Source: Cranoglanis bouderius (Eukaryota; Chordata; Actinopteri; Siluriformes; Cranoglanididae). From it: DNA of 64,000 nucleotides. The notes below the pieces were generated by a model that was given only the letters and a program-made list of their open reading frames with translations, searched no databases and had not been told where the DNA came from. Shown piece after piece: positions 47,466-60,700 of the stretch (position 1 is the stretch's first letter; the number at the start of each line of letters is the position of its first letter). A program made the position numbers and the translations under genes. The stretch covers positions 24,647,756 to 24,711,755 of the forward strand of contig CM042544.1 in the NCBI GenBank assembly GCA_023630585.1, given 5' to 3'.

Positions 47466-48239
47466 GCAAGAGTATTTATAATTTTCTCTAAGAATGGTGC
47501 TGATGCTGCTATACCGTTAATAAATAAACACAGGGATGAGTGATTTTTTTTTAAAGCAAGGGTTCCCTGACCACTAAATTCAGTGAATACTGACCAAGAA
47601 TTGATCAGAATAATTAGGAATTCAACAGAATTCGAATAAATTCAGATGAATGCTGTGCATGTCTCTCACACGCAGAGTGAGAGAAAAAGCAAGTGCTTCA
47701 TGCTCTGTGGCCCAATGATGCAGAAATGCATTCAAGATCAGTTCAGTGATGTCCAGTGATGACTCCTCTCATGATTAATTTAGTTCAAAATATCTCTGCT
47801 GACCTTGACTTCCTTTTCGGTTTGTGCTGATGCCTGGTGAAGTGGGATCTGAAAGAGCTGACTTGCCTCAAAGCAGATTCTTTATTTCTTTTGAAACTCA
47901 CTTGTTTTGCTGTTCTTTTGGGAAACTAATCAATCTGCTTTCGGATTCCTAGGTAGCTGGTGAGTGTGTGCATGTAGGGATTTGTTGGGTTGTGTGTGTG
48001 TGTGTGGGGGGGGTGGCGGGGGGCGGGGGGGCTGTGTTTGGCTGTTCTCTCGCTTTGCTCTAGAAATTAACTTGACATGTTTGCGGATGCTGGATAAAAG
48101 ATCTTTCTTTTCAAAAACATAAACAAAAGACATATGTTCTTGTACCTTATCAGCTATCATTCCTAGGGTTATACAGTAGGAATAAAATCAATTCATAATA
48201 GGAAAAATTAAATCAAATAAATAGGAATATAAAAAAATT
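47466..48239. other. intergenic, nothing recognised
   Basis: Contains a G-rich run at 48005-48030 but no exon or element that could be supported. Confidence 0.45.
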
Positions 48240-48720
48240 CAATGTATTGTTAACTTTTAGCATCAGTGAATGTTTGCACCTTTTGTAATAGTTGTATATG
48301 AGTCCCTCAGTTGTCCTAAGTGTGAAAAGATGGATCTCAACATCATATAGCCTCTGTTAGAAAGGGGTCAAATATGCAGAAGATGGTGGAAAAGCAAATA
48401 ATGTGCAGGAACCTGGAGGATTTTTCTGAAGAACAGTGGTAACAACACACAGTATTAAGAATCAAGTGTATGTAAACTTTTGAACTGGTTCATTTGTGTA
48501 AATTCAGTTATTATTGTGTCTTCTGGACTATATGCAAAAACATCTGTTACGTGAAATAGCTTATTCAGGGCAGTACTAAATAAAAAACAAAAGGCAATTT
48601 TTATGATCCCTCTTTGAAAAAAAAAAAATAAAAATAATAACATTTTGCAGATTCTCCAAGGCGTATGTAAACTTATGACCTCAAATGTAAATTGTGGTAT
48701 TAAGACTAGGATGTACAATT
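48240..48720 (+). mobile_element. Tc1-like derivative, non-coding
   Basis: Two direct copies of GTATGTAAACTT (near 48469 and 48664) bound a block of about 200 bp, the outer one followed by ATGACCTCAAATGTA. This is the IR/DR right arm of a Tc1-like family of fish. The sequence before it (AAAAGATGGATCTCAA, GGATTTTTCTGAAGAACAG) matches the usual non-autonomous internal part. The left end was not found. Confidence 0.7.
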
Positions 48721-50387
48721 AATTAAGTAAAATGGCACTTTAGATTCAGATTTGTATTACACTCACATAGATAATTTAATTTCAAGATCCCACAAAGGTT
48801 CAGGAAAACAGATTGCTTTTTTGAAACCTATATGTTTCTCACTATTACGTGAGACAAGATTATTTGCTGTGACAAATCAATGATTCAAACTGGCATTATG
48901 AGAGATGTAAGCTGAGAGGATATATAGCACTTTCTCTGTATGTCTCTGCAACTTCAGTATTGATGCCAATAATCAAAGTCAATGTGCATGCACAAATGAC
49001 AGTTTACAGCAAATTAGCTTGTTGAAATATAGATATTAAATTAAATGTGTAAGATGTATGCAATATGTTCAATATGGAAGCATCCTTCACCAAAGCTGTC
49101 TCCATTTAGTAGTGTGATTGTTCCGAGGCACAGGCAGCCTGGAGCAGGAGTGTACAGTATCCATGTTTGTCTTACTGAAGTGGGGACAGGAGGGCTTTGT
49201 TTATGGCCCATGATCAGCAAAGTATTCTATTTTTAATACCATGCAATCACACACTGAAGAGGCTCTCTCTCTTAATCCTCAAGGATTACACCATGTATGA
49301 CTAGCACCCAAGGCCAAACGGCTTGTCTGAGGCAGACAGGAGAAACACACATCTTGCAGCCTGGAGGAGTAGCAGGGAAATTATGGCAGACACATCACAG
49401 GATATTTTCACTGTTTCTTGAAACCAATTTCTAAAATCCCTGATGAATTAAAATGTAAGTGGGTGGTGCTGCACAAGATACAATTATTTTATAATAATAT
49501 ATTTTATATAATATTTTCATTCCAATGAGCATGTTTAAATTAAAATTTGTAATATCAAAAGTTACAGAGCAAAAGCTGATAAAAACAGTACAAATTACAA
49601 TGGGCCTAATTCATCAATCTTTAAGTAAGGTTGTGTTGTTTGCATTGTTGTATATTTGCGTAAACCAGAATGAATTAAAAATGTACACTGTCTTTACAAA
49701 AGCCTCACTGATTTTGTTCATGTTTGCATATACATATTGATAAATGAGTGCATGCCACAGCCGATTTGCTGTGCCCAGAGAGCTCCAAAAGGCCAAGTTC
49801 ACAGAGCGGAAAAGTGACTGCTAAGTGGCCAAAAAAAGAAGAGGCAGAATTTACACTGAACTCTCATATAATAAGATAATAAAATATCATTTAGCAGCAT
49901 ATCCAGCAGAGTCACAGCACCAGAAAAGGACAAAATATGGAGAGAAATTATGAAGGTGAATTTGGTGCCATCTATCCAGCACAATAAAAGTGAGGTCAAA
50001 AGAAAATGGTTTAACATAAAATTGAGTAAAAAAAAAAAGAAAAAGTATTCTAATCAAGTTTCTCTGCTAATCGAGTTTCTCTGTTCTGCTGGAGGCCAAA
50101 CCATGACAAAGCTTTTTGTTTTTAAAACTGACAAGATGCCATGAGAAATGGAATCAACTCATAAGTCAGCTTTCATCCTCAGGAAAAAAGCAACTGGTCT
50201 CTAAATATCTGTTGCCTCCTAAGGGCGTCATGTGCTAACTGTTCTACTTATATCAGTTACAGCTACCATCTGCACAAACCAGCCCGTCTTCCTTTTGATA
50301 TGCTGCCATTTCATCTTAATTGAACAACTAGCCTTATGTGACAGTTATTCTTCTCATAAAATTGACAGAAAGGCTATAGTAACTCAA
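48721..50387. other. intergenic, nothing recognised
   Basis: AT-rich. 49260-49400 is a less AT-rich unique block; no coding evidence. Confidence 0.45.
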
Positions 50388-50870
50388 ATAAGCACTCTTT
50401 ACAACCATGGTGAACAGAAAAGCATCACAGAGTACACAACACATCAAATCTTGAGGAGGATGAGCTACAACAGACCACATTGTGTTCCACTCCTGTCAGC
50501 CAAAATCAAGAATCTGAAGCTATCATGGGAACAGGCTTACCCAAACTGGACAGCTGAAGACTGGAAAAAGACTAGGTGATTTTTTTGTTCGTTATCTTCA
50601 ACTGCCAAGTTTCTGTGAGCCTGTGCCCATGATAGTTTCTGAAATACTCAAACCAGCCCATCTGGCACCAACAACCATGCCACAGTTAAAGTCACAGAGA
50701 TCACACTTTTCCCCATTCTGATGTTTGATGTGAACCTTAACTGAAGCTCTTGACCTGTATCTGCATGATTTTATACATTGTGCTGCTGTCACATGACTGG
50801 CTGATTGGATAACTGCATAAATAACTGCATATATATATATATGTAATTTATGACTGTTTGAAGCAGCCCA
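50388..50870. mobile_element. palindromic Tc1 remnant (two arms in opposite orientation)
   Basis: 50388-50577 reads on the plus strand as a transposase piece (SITEYTTHQILRRMSYNRPH and LLSAKIKNLKLSWEQAYPNW). 50590-50860 is the same family on the minus strand, with the helix-turn-helix region and terminal arm. About 40 bp at 50520-50560 and 50592-50634 are inverted copies, sharing CTATCATGGG and ACAGGCT. The distal ends and the catalytic core are missing. Confidence 0.75.
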
Positions 50871-51252
50871 ACCAAGGTTTACATCAGTTAGTCTTCTTAT
50901 ACTGTAGGTAAATTTACACACACTGAGGAGCAGCATGCAGAAGTTTATCCAAATTTACAGGATTTTCATGAATACCATTTTTTTGTGTGTAAACACTCTT
51001 ACTCATAAATCTGTTCATATACAGCATGGTAAATGAGACCTGATTTAAGAAAACATATTCTTTTTGTATCCTTCTGCAGTTCTTCATTAAATTTTTTGGC
51101 ATGGGATGCGCTACTGAAACAATAACTTCTGAGGAATTATAATAATTTGAGATCCTGGACCTCAGTGTGATGTGCTCTTTTACACACTTCCTCTGATTAA
51201 TTAAGAACTAAGTGGAGGCGGAAATATAGTCTGTACTGCTCTGAATCTCCCA

Positions 51253-51311
<59 letters not shown>

Positions 51312-53832
51312 GTCCAACCTTTAGTCCAACCATACAAAAAAAAAAAAAAAACATTTATAGAATTAAGAGATATATTATTCTGAAAAAAGAAATGTATCAA
51401 AAGGAAACCAGTACCAAACTGGCTGATAACACTCACCACTAACAGGACCAAATAAATAAAACAAACCCATATCATTTAGTCACCACAATATGCAACGTTT
51501 ATAAAAAGTCTAGTTTGTAATCACAATCTCACATCTCCATCTCAGATCATCTCAACACAATCTCAATAATATCCTTCAGAGTGTCAGAGATCAGAGATCC
51601 ATCTTACTTACCCAGGAAGGGAGATATATAGGAGATATATAAGAGAGACATGTAGGAGTTGGTGGAATTATTTCCCTTTTTTTTTTACCATGTCCCTAGA
51701 GACATTTTGTTAGAACCAAATTGAGTCTTTGTCATGGACCACAAGCCATCTCCCTCACAGAAAGGCTGCATTGTCTTTGAAGTTCAACACCCTGATCATG
51801 GTCTCCAATTCAGTGTGTCCTTACCAGCTTAATGTGTCAGCCAACATTACATTATCCTACACATCAGTTAGCTGGTGGAGCCATTTTATTTATAAACCCA
51901 GTCATCGCTTCCTATATTTTGAGTCAGTTTCTTGTTTATGTTTATATTTCTGTGCTTGTACTATGCAAAAATACAAGCTGCTGTGGTAATCAGTAGAACC
52001 TGATCTCATGACAAAATTGCCATTTGCAAGCAGTAGACCATGCTGGATCATTAACATCATCTACATCCACTATGTATTTTACTGTATTTAAATTTTTTTG
52101 TGGTTAATTTGCCAAAACTGGGCAGCTGCATGCTGCATGTTTTTTTTTTTCAGTTTATTTTATTTACCTTCTTTTCTAAAACCTTTTTTTTTTTTAAACA
52201 TTGTGTTTCCTCATCACATTTGCATGACTGTGCTTCTCATGTTTGCTGTTGTGCATTTTGATTCTTGCAAATGCTTTCGCTGAATTTGAACCTTTGTAAT
52301 TTTGAACGTGATGAGTAACATCATCTTCTCTCAACAATCCCTCTAGACCTCACATAATATCTCAAAGCATCTCACCAGATTTCATGGAATATCTTATCTT
52401 TTTAATAAGGCATTTCTTGTAATTCTTTGAACTTTAATTTTTATAAATGAGCTCCAGGTTTCACTAAGGTGATTTGTGGTTAATGTCCCCTTGCTCACCC
52501 ATAAAAATCTTGTACCATTTTTAGGTTTATTTGTTTTTGGGTTAAAATATTGTTTGAATGTTTCAGGTCATAGGTGTCATTTACTCATTCAAAAGTAAAG
52601 GGAATATACATTTAAAAGAATAAACAAGACTATACCTTAAGCGGTTTGCTAGCTTTACTACCTTTAAATATAGCTCCTCACAAGTCAGTTTTCAGGTACA
52701 CTTATTTGCTGTAGGTGAAATCCAATGATTTCCATTCAACAGTATTTTTTCAGTATTCAGTTTTTCCTCCTTACAGTGATTGTACATGGATCTTACAGTA
52801 GCTACATAGTGTAACACAAATATGTGCTTCAGTGAACTGAAGTCTGACACTAATTAGAAACAGAAATAGATAACAAGAAATAGGACTTTATCCTAGTCGA
52901 TGTGTGCAGTACAAGTATTATAGTCAGGAGCAGATCATGTATAAGAGTATTTTTAAAACAAAATTATACATATACATTTCACAGCACCACCTCATATCAA
53001 TGCCAGAACAGAAGGTAGATGCTCACAGCAGGACCAAACAATAATGCCCCCGCCTAAACTATCCAACAGAAAATACATTAAGAAGACTATAATAACTGTC
53101 ATATTATATTTACTTTAAACAAGACACCTGTGTGATCACAGTGCTTTCTTAACGTTCAGTGCTTTTACTTGTACTGGCTCACCTCCAAACCAGCTGGCAG
53201 TTAGTTGTGAACAGAAATTAGTGTTTTTAAATCATTTGAGTGTGAAAGGACCTTTACTGAAGAATACACTATAATGTGCATTTGTCTCTTTCACACACCT
53301 CATCACTCGATCTCTCTGTTCACTAACACAACCCCTTCTTTATACTTTATAACAGCACATAATTGTGTAACCTGATCACACATACTGTGATGTAACAGGG
53401 CAGTTCTACTGGAGTTCACCCGCAAAAACAAACAGTGTGAGGTCTCTCTTTCAGTAATGTTTCACTTGTTTTATTAAAGATTTATCATTTAGAACTTGAA
53501 GTTCATAGTGAATAAATGGTTCTCCATGTTCTTGTTTCCTTGACTTCTGTTGTTTCACTGAGTCAGAGTTACTCAGCGTTGTTGATAATCTACCAGAGTT
53601 AGATGGATGGAGTAATTTTTAGTGCTGAACTCCTTTGTTAGTGAAGTGTTTCAGGTTAGCAAAAAAGACTAAATTAGCATGTATGCTATTCTTCTGAATG
53701 TGGCTTGATTCAATGTGATGCCCAGTAATCTTTCAAAATAGTAGCACACAAAATCCATCTTCATAGTTACAGTCACATACATAATAGTCATTTGTAAAAT
53801 AAGTATGTAAAATAAAGTCTCTCACAACCCTT
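50871..53832. other. intergenic, nothing recognised
   Basis: AT-rich; contains the ATT microsatellite at 51254-51309. No exon or element could be supported elsewhere. Confidence 0.45.
51254..51309. repeat. (ATT)n microsatellite
   Basis: About 18 ATT units. Confidence 0.95.
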
Positions 53833-54430
53833 AAGTACTTAGGGTCAACAGTCCAGAGCAACGGGGAGTGTGGAAAAGAGGTGAAGAAGCGTGTGCAGGC
53901 AGGTTGGAATGGGTGGAGAAAAGTGTCAGGTCTGTTGTGTGATAAAAGAGTACCAGCAAGAATGAAAGGAAAGGTGTACAGGACAGTAGTGAGACCAGCG
54001 ATGTTGTACGGTTTGGAGACAGTTGCACTGAGGAAAAGACAGGAGGAAGAGTTAGAGGTAGCAGAGCTGAAGATGTTGAGGTTCTCTTTGGGAGTGACGA
54101 GGATGGATAGGATCAGGAATGAGTACATCAGGGGGACATCACATGTGAGATGTTTTGGAGACAAAGTTAGAGAGGCCAGGTTGAGATGGTTTGGACATGT
54201 TCAGAGGAGGGAGAGTGAATATATCGGTAAAAGGATGCTGAGGTTAGAGCTGCCAGGCAGGAGGCCGAGAGGGAGACCAAAGAGGAGGTTTATGGATGTA
54301 GTGATGGAGGACATGAAGGTAGTCGGTCTGAGAGAAGAGGATGCAGGGGATAGGGCTAGATGGAGGCAGATGATTCGCTGTGGCGGCCCCTGAAGGGAAC
54401 AGCCGAAAGGAAGAAGAAGAAGAAGAAGAC
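53833..54430 (+). mobile_element. RTE-type LINE, 5'-truncated 3' end
   Basis: A single frame is open from 53833 (KYLGSTVQSNGECGKEV) to TGA at 54393: 186 codons from the C-terminal part of the reverse transcriptase polyprotein. It includes MLYGLETVAL, LGVTRMDRIRNEYIRG and GRPKRRFMDVV, followed by WRQMIRCGGP at the end. A short 3' end with GAA repeats (54408-54429) follows. 5' truncation is normal for LINEs. The lack of stops suggests recent insertion. Confidence 0.9.
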
Positions 54431-54593
54431 AACCCCATTTGTAAATCATCACGCCTCCTAGTGTGGGAAACCCTGGCTTAGCTCATCACATTTACTAGTG
54501 CTCAGCATTATTTACAAGAACATTCAGCATTATTTATCGATGCCAATATCCACAAACCTGTCGGTTAACATCTGTGTTTCATAAACATATTAC

Positions 54594-56533
54594 CAGGCTT
54601 GGGGAATAACGGTGTTACGTAATCAGGATACGAAAAAACTGGTAACTGTAATCTGTTACAGTTACGTCAAAAAACAAAGTAATCAGATTACAGGTACATT
54701 TTGTAAAAAATGGGAATACTATCAGGATTACTTTTGCAGGGCCCCGACTGCGCCTCAAAGGTCGGATTTGAGACCAAAAATATTAATTTGCGAATGATAT
54801 TTTTGCTGAGATCGCCACTGGCGACAATATAAATTTACACGTTATGATTTAAAAATTGCATGTATTGTCTTTTTAATTGTGTTCTGTGAGGAGGAGCCTC
54901 TCGCATAATTTGTGTTAATGTAATAAAATGAGACGCTGCACGTGAAGTTCAAACTGATCCAGAGCGCCAAAATACGCTCAGGGAAAGCGGGAATCAGATT
55001 TCCGTCTCAGAAAGACATGTCTAAATGAAAAATATCAGACACTTTTTCAAACAATCCTCATCTCTGTCGAGCACCAATGCTGATGGCACACCTGCTAATA
55101 AAAAATCAGGCTCTAGTTGTGCCAGCATGAGGGAGATAGAAAATGACGGAGACACAGAGGATCATCTTTCCGTGTCAATCAATGAACGCCCAAGTAAAAG
55201 TGCAGAAAGGCATTTTAAGACTTCTTGGATTCAAGAGTTTGCATGGCTCAGGTATGATCATCACACACAGAAAATGTTTTGTGACTTTTGTTCCAAAGCG
55301 GGCAGAGAAATCGCGGAAAATGGATTTCATTACCGGAACGAACCATTTCAAGAAAGAGACTGTGAGAAAACAGGGTGATAGTCAAAAAGCATAAAAAAGC
55401 TCCTGACTGTGTAATCACAGAGAGCTCCACAAAAATACCGTTAGCACAAGCAGTGTCTCGTGCATGTGAACTACATGACGAGACCGAATGGAAAGAGCTA
55501 AAAGTAAAATTCAACACCGCCCATATGATTGCATGTGAAGAGCTGCCTTTCACCAAATTTACCTCTCAGATATTACTAATGCAGAAAAATTGACTGTATG
55601 TGTGCAAGACGTATGACAACAACACAGCATGTGCTTTGAGCAGAATGCATCTAGTTGAGATATTGCTTGTCCTACCAATTTTGGCTGCTCAGTGTGAACG
55701 TGGCTTTTCACGTTTGAGTTTTCTCAAGACAGGATAAAATCAAAAGTGCACAATTCAACCTTGGAAGACTTGATCAGGATCAGCACAGAGGCCCATCACT
55801 TGAACAGTTAGATCCTGAACCATGTGTCAAACGCTGGCTTTCTGCAACACAGAGGAGGCCAAACTCCATTCAATGACCAAGTGATGCTGACATAATTACG
55901 GTCAGTGACACCGGCTCAGATTCTGTGTAAAGAACGATTCTTTGTGACTGTATATAGCTCTCAAATTGGAAAAGACATTCAGTTCCCAATTAAGTGAACT
56001 TGGATGAAAATGCTGACGCTGTAAAAGGCATACAGATGTACACACATGACAGGATGACTGAAAGTAAGTGTTTTAAAATGTTCAAATGTAAGCTCATTCT
56101 TATGTGGCACTTAAAATCATTTGGCACCTGTTTTTTTTTTCTTATAGGGGCCAATGGCTCCTTAATAGATTTGTTTGTCTGGAGCCCTGCTTTTGACATA
56201 ACATAATATAGACAGCTGCATGATTATAGTTCTGGTTCTCTCTTGCCAGTTGTGACTCACATCAGAAACAAATTTATTTATTTTATTAAAACAAATCCAA
56301 ACATTGAACATGTTTTTAAGCTCTAAATAAAAGTATTTTAGATCATATTGCTTTTCTCTTGACTTTATTTACAAGTGTGACCTTGAAGTAATCCAAAAGT
56401 AATCAGATTACATTACTTTCATATTGCGATACTTGGATTACGTTACTGATTACATTTTTTATGAAGTAATTTGTAACTGTAACAGATTACAGATTTTTAA
56501 GATTACATTTTTAAAGTAACCCTCTCAACCCTG
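54594..56533 (+). mobile_element. hAT transposon, ends and target duplication intact, coding part decayed
   Basis: Flanked by identical 8-bp repeats CATATTAC (54586-54593 and 56534-56541). Ends CAGGCTTGGG and, reversed, CAGGGTTGAG, with GTAATC/GATTAC-rich subterminal regions (54630-54740 and 56390-56520). It is 1940 bp against 3 kb or more for autonomous relatives. Internal coding pieces are listed separately. Confidence 0.95.
55025..55890 (+). pseudogene. hAT transposase, N- and C-terminal remnants
   Basis: ATG 55025 starts MKNIRHFFKQSSS, then a zinc-finger-like segment (WIQEFAWLRYD, KMFCDFCSKAG). A frameshift near 55320 moves the continuing DFITGTNHFKKETV to another frame. A further piece (55375-55593) follows. 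Near 55675-55735 PILAAQCERGFSRLSFL is the C-terminal hAT dimerisation region. Several hundred codons including the catalytic core are missing. It resembles the ZNF862-like hAT group; the assignment is moderate. Confidence 0.85.
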
Positions 56534-56541
56534 CATATTAC

Positions 56542-57369
56542 TTTAAACAATAAAGTCTGGAACATAAATGTCAGAGTCCCCTACTGCATTGGGGCTCAAA
56601 ACTCACTGTATCTGTAGAAGAGGCATTATATAGTATGTGTCTTTCTCACACAATTGGAGGAATATTTTAGTGTTTAGTAATAAGATTCTTTAGTAGGAGT
56701 CATTTTAGAAATAACCTCTCCTTCAAACTTTTTGCCTTTATTTGCTTCATGAAGAACCCTCCTGTAATTCACACCCTGCTGTCTTTTACTTTCTTACACT
56801 TTTATGATTTAAACCTGTACACTAAAGAGGAGAGCTAAGTTGTCTGACTTTTGTGTTGAGCACTGGTAACTGCCTGCACTTATTACAGTGCAGACAACAT
56901 AAGTTTTGGCATGCATTAACATTATGACAGATTGTAAAGACTGCTGCTGCTGTATACAGTACTCCCTGTACTGCACATTCTACTTTACTAATGGTATCAT
57001 CAGGTACAAAAATATGATTAATCATTGCATTCTGCTTTCCCAATGCTATCCGTGCATGAAGCCTATGGCATGCTGTTTTTTCTCTTTTATCCATTTGTGG
57101 CTTCATTGAGTAAATGCTTGCAGCATATAGTAATCTCTAAAACCTCAGCCATAAGTTTTACTGATGCATTTCTTGATGATCTCTTAGAGTGTATCCATAA
57201 TGAATACCATTGTCTGTGAGGATAGTGCAGTGAGACATCTGAATATTTCCTTCATTTTTTTTCTTTGCTATGATTTATAATCATATAAAAATGATAATTT
57301 GTTTTTGAGATTTTTTTTATTTATCTGTGTGTTTATTGATTGAATGATTGATTTCATGATTGAGTGAAT
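56542..57369. other. intergenic, nothing recognised
   Basis: AT-rich spacer without exon signals. Confidence 0.5.
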
Positions 57370-57702
57370 GATTTCACTCACTCACTCATTTTCAGTAACC
57401 ACATTATCCTGGTCAGGGTCAAAGTGAATCCGGAGCCTATCCTGGGAACACTGGGTATGAGGTGGGAATACACCGATTGCAAGGCACCATGTACACATGC
57501 ATTCATACACTCATTCACAAATGGGGCAAAGTATTGTAGCCAATCTAGATACCAGCATGTTTTTGGGAGGTGGGAGAAAACTGAAGAACCTGGAGGAAAC
57601 CCAGAAGAACACAGGAAAAACATGCAAAACTCCAGACAGACAGTAACCTGAGCTCTGCTGTGAGATGGCAATGCTACCCACCGCACCACAATGCTGCCTA
57701 CT
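57370..57702 (-). mobile_element. SINE copy, inverted, near full length
   Basis: Starts with the inverted tail (CACTCACTCATTTTCAGTAAC). It carries all family blocks in reverse: CCTATCCTGGGAACACTGGG, GGGAGGTGGGAGAAAAC, AGTAACCTGAGCTC and the tRNA-like head near 57690. Confidence 0.82.
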
Positions 57703-60700
57703 TATTTGTGCTAAATCCTCAAGAGACATCTCACATACAAAGGAAATGTATGAAATGAAACAATACTGCACGTTATAAGTTAGCTGAAATCAAATGAGTT
57801 GATTAAACATGCTTTACTTCTGACTTTTAGCCTGCAAAATTAAAATAAGGAAAACCAAGAGAGTTAAATGTCTGTGGCTCCAATTAATTAGCGAAGTGCT
57901 TAGCTATACTTGCCCATTTGATCAGAAAATTTACATAACACTTGAGCAGCGCAAATTCACCAATGTGCCATCACTAAACTATGCTTTTGATTCGTTTGTG
58001 TTTGACAGCACATAGATTGAGGGTCCAGATTTCTCTTGTCCTGGAAGTAATGTGATGTGTCTGTAGTAGTGAGTAAGCCGTAAATCTTTTCCTTGAGAAG
58101 CACGCAAAGCAAGTATTTCACTGATGGTGTCTGAGAGATCCTTATCTCCATGTGCATGTGGGTTGTGGAGAGGAGTCTGGGTGAGAGAACTTTAGTAGTA
58201 GACTACCCAAGTTGGTCACCCGAGTCAGTTGCAGCTATGCACTCTGAACCCTGTACCCTCATCCTACTGCAGCATGACCTCTCTTCCTGTACCTCTGCTC
58301 CACCAGACAGGAACTGCTACAACAGACAGCATCGGCTGGTGGAGGCTTACCACATAATGAGGTCCCCAAGGGGCAGTGCCTCTTAGCCTCCTCTCCTGTC
58401 TCATACACTGAAACCCCCTCTCTTTCTCTCCTTTACTTTCCTTTTTTCTCCCTAAAACATATAAAGGCATGCCCATTCTCTCTGTCGTATTTGTTTAGCT
58501 TTTCAGTGTAGCGTCCCACACACTCATAAACAAGACTGTAAGTCAAATGTTCTGTCTGAAAATTTATGTGGAAAGGATGCCTGCAGGTCATAGGTGACAT
58601 ACGCCAAGAAGGCACAGAGTGTTATAATGAGCATCAGTGCAATAATTATTATTGACCACATGGCTTATTACACAAATATGCATCTGATTACATTTGTGTT
58701 AGCTAATCTTTGTGATTCCACATGGCCTGGTCATGAGAAGCTGTTTCAGATTTCTGTTCAATAATAACGTCAGCTTCATTTTTTTTTTTTTCCTTTAAGT
58801 ATTAGTGTAGTCCTGCAAATTATGATGATAGTAAGACTACTGTTTGCCAGTCTATGAGTGGCATAAAGGTTTGTTGTTTTTCTTTGTAATTGTGTTTTGT
58901 GTGTAATGTGGAAAAAAAAGCATGCATGCCAACAGCAGTAAATGTCCAGACATGCATTTAAATTTAATGTTATGTGAAAATTCATAATCATAAACTTTGT
59001 TGTAAGAGTAAATACATAGAGCTTCTCTGCTCCATATCAGAAATCGTTAGTGTCTTCAAGCAAAATACATTCAGAAGGTTTTAGAAATCTTGTTCAAATT
59101 AAGTCAAAAGGAGTGATCAGGTCTATGCTCTTGGTCTAGAGGCTTGGCCATATAAATGGATAAAGCATACTATGTATGTGATGGCTACAGAGGAAAAAAT
59201 AGTGAATTGTGGTTTATTTGTGGATATAAAAATATATAAAGTAGACATACAGTGGATACAAAGTAGATATGTCATTACAAAAGTTAAAAATAAGCATGGA
59301 TCTACCAACATATCTTGTGAGCTTCTAGAGTTTCTTCTCTGGTGCCCCAGTTAAAGGCATAATAGATTTTACAAGCAGAATACATTTTGGAAATAATTGC
59401 AGTCGTGGTTCTTAGTTGTGTAGACCAAACAATTCCCACAATTAGTTGTTTAGATGGAATTAAATGATCTTTATTTGACTGGATTTATGGTGATTAAGAC
59501 AAACACATCATGCATGTAGTTGTCACTATTGCCAATAAAAGGGCAACCTCTACACTCTTATTCTGCTCTGACTTAAATATACACAAGACATTGCGTTTAT
59601 AAACTAAATGGATGTTTTGCATCTATTGGTTGTAATGTGACATAATCACGTTATAATTGATGAATTAGAGTAATTAGGAAGCATATCTGATTTAATTAAC
59701 TTGCTAAAAAGAGGCATGAAGCCAGGCAGTGAAAGCAAATTGAGACTGAACAGCTTTGGTTACATCACTTTAGTCACAGTGATCAGTATTGTTTGCTGTG
59801 ATTCAGAAACAGAGAACCTGTTTTACACATAAAACAACAAAATGTTGGAATGAATGAATGATCTGCAAAATGGAATGTGAATTGAAAGAGGGTAATTGTG
59901 TAAATTTATGCTTAATGCTAAAATAAAAAGCTGTTTTGGAATGAGAACTAAACAAACAAATAAACAAACACTTAACACCCCCCCCCCTTTAAAAAACAAA
60001 ACAAACAAACAAACAAAAAAAAACCCTCTAAATCACTGGAACATCAGATTCAACGAAGGTTTGGAACACTTTTGGTTTAAAAAACAACAACAGTAAAATA
60101 ATTCTGAAATCAGTTATAAATCAACCAAACCATTTTTAGATACGAAATTCTTACAATCTGTTTGAAACCTGTGTAGTTTTTATTTAGGTATTTCTGCCAT
60201 TTCATGATTGATTTCAATTAGCATCAAAATAAGTGGATATATCACAACATAAACCTCACAATCAAGGACCTCGTGCTCTTTGGACAATTTGGCCAAATAG
60301 AACCATATAAGAGTAGTGAAGTATTTATTTAAAATGTAATATGATCTGATATGAAACTTGATGTAACTGAAAATTAATTAATCTATTATGTGTTGCAGTT
60401 ATTTTATGCAATAACAACAGACCAGAGGCCTGGATGTAATGGATGAATATGTAACATATAATTTTGGCAGTTGATAATATCAGATGAGATCTCAGTGGTT
60501 TGTAAAGAAAGTAGTACTCATTAATTGTCTCTAGAGCCTTAACCTTTGGGAAAATAAGTACTTGCAAAGATGGAAAATAATGTCTCTTGACATTATAACT
60601 TTGGACTAAGGCTGTGCAGCACTAATAAATTGGTACTGACAGTACTGGGAAGAGACTGTGAAAATACAGTGGATCAAACCCTAATACAATAAAATATTAA

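Noticed and set aside
47998..48032. G-rich run as a G-quadruplex regulatory site
   Set aside because: Low-complexity GT/G sequence in intergenic DNA with no gene nearby; nothing supports a role.
53788..54446. CATTTGTAAA on both sides of the RTE fragment as a target duplication
   Set aside because: The left copy lies about 35 bp before the recognisable LINE sequence, so the match may be chance.
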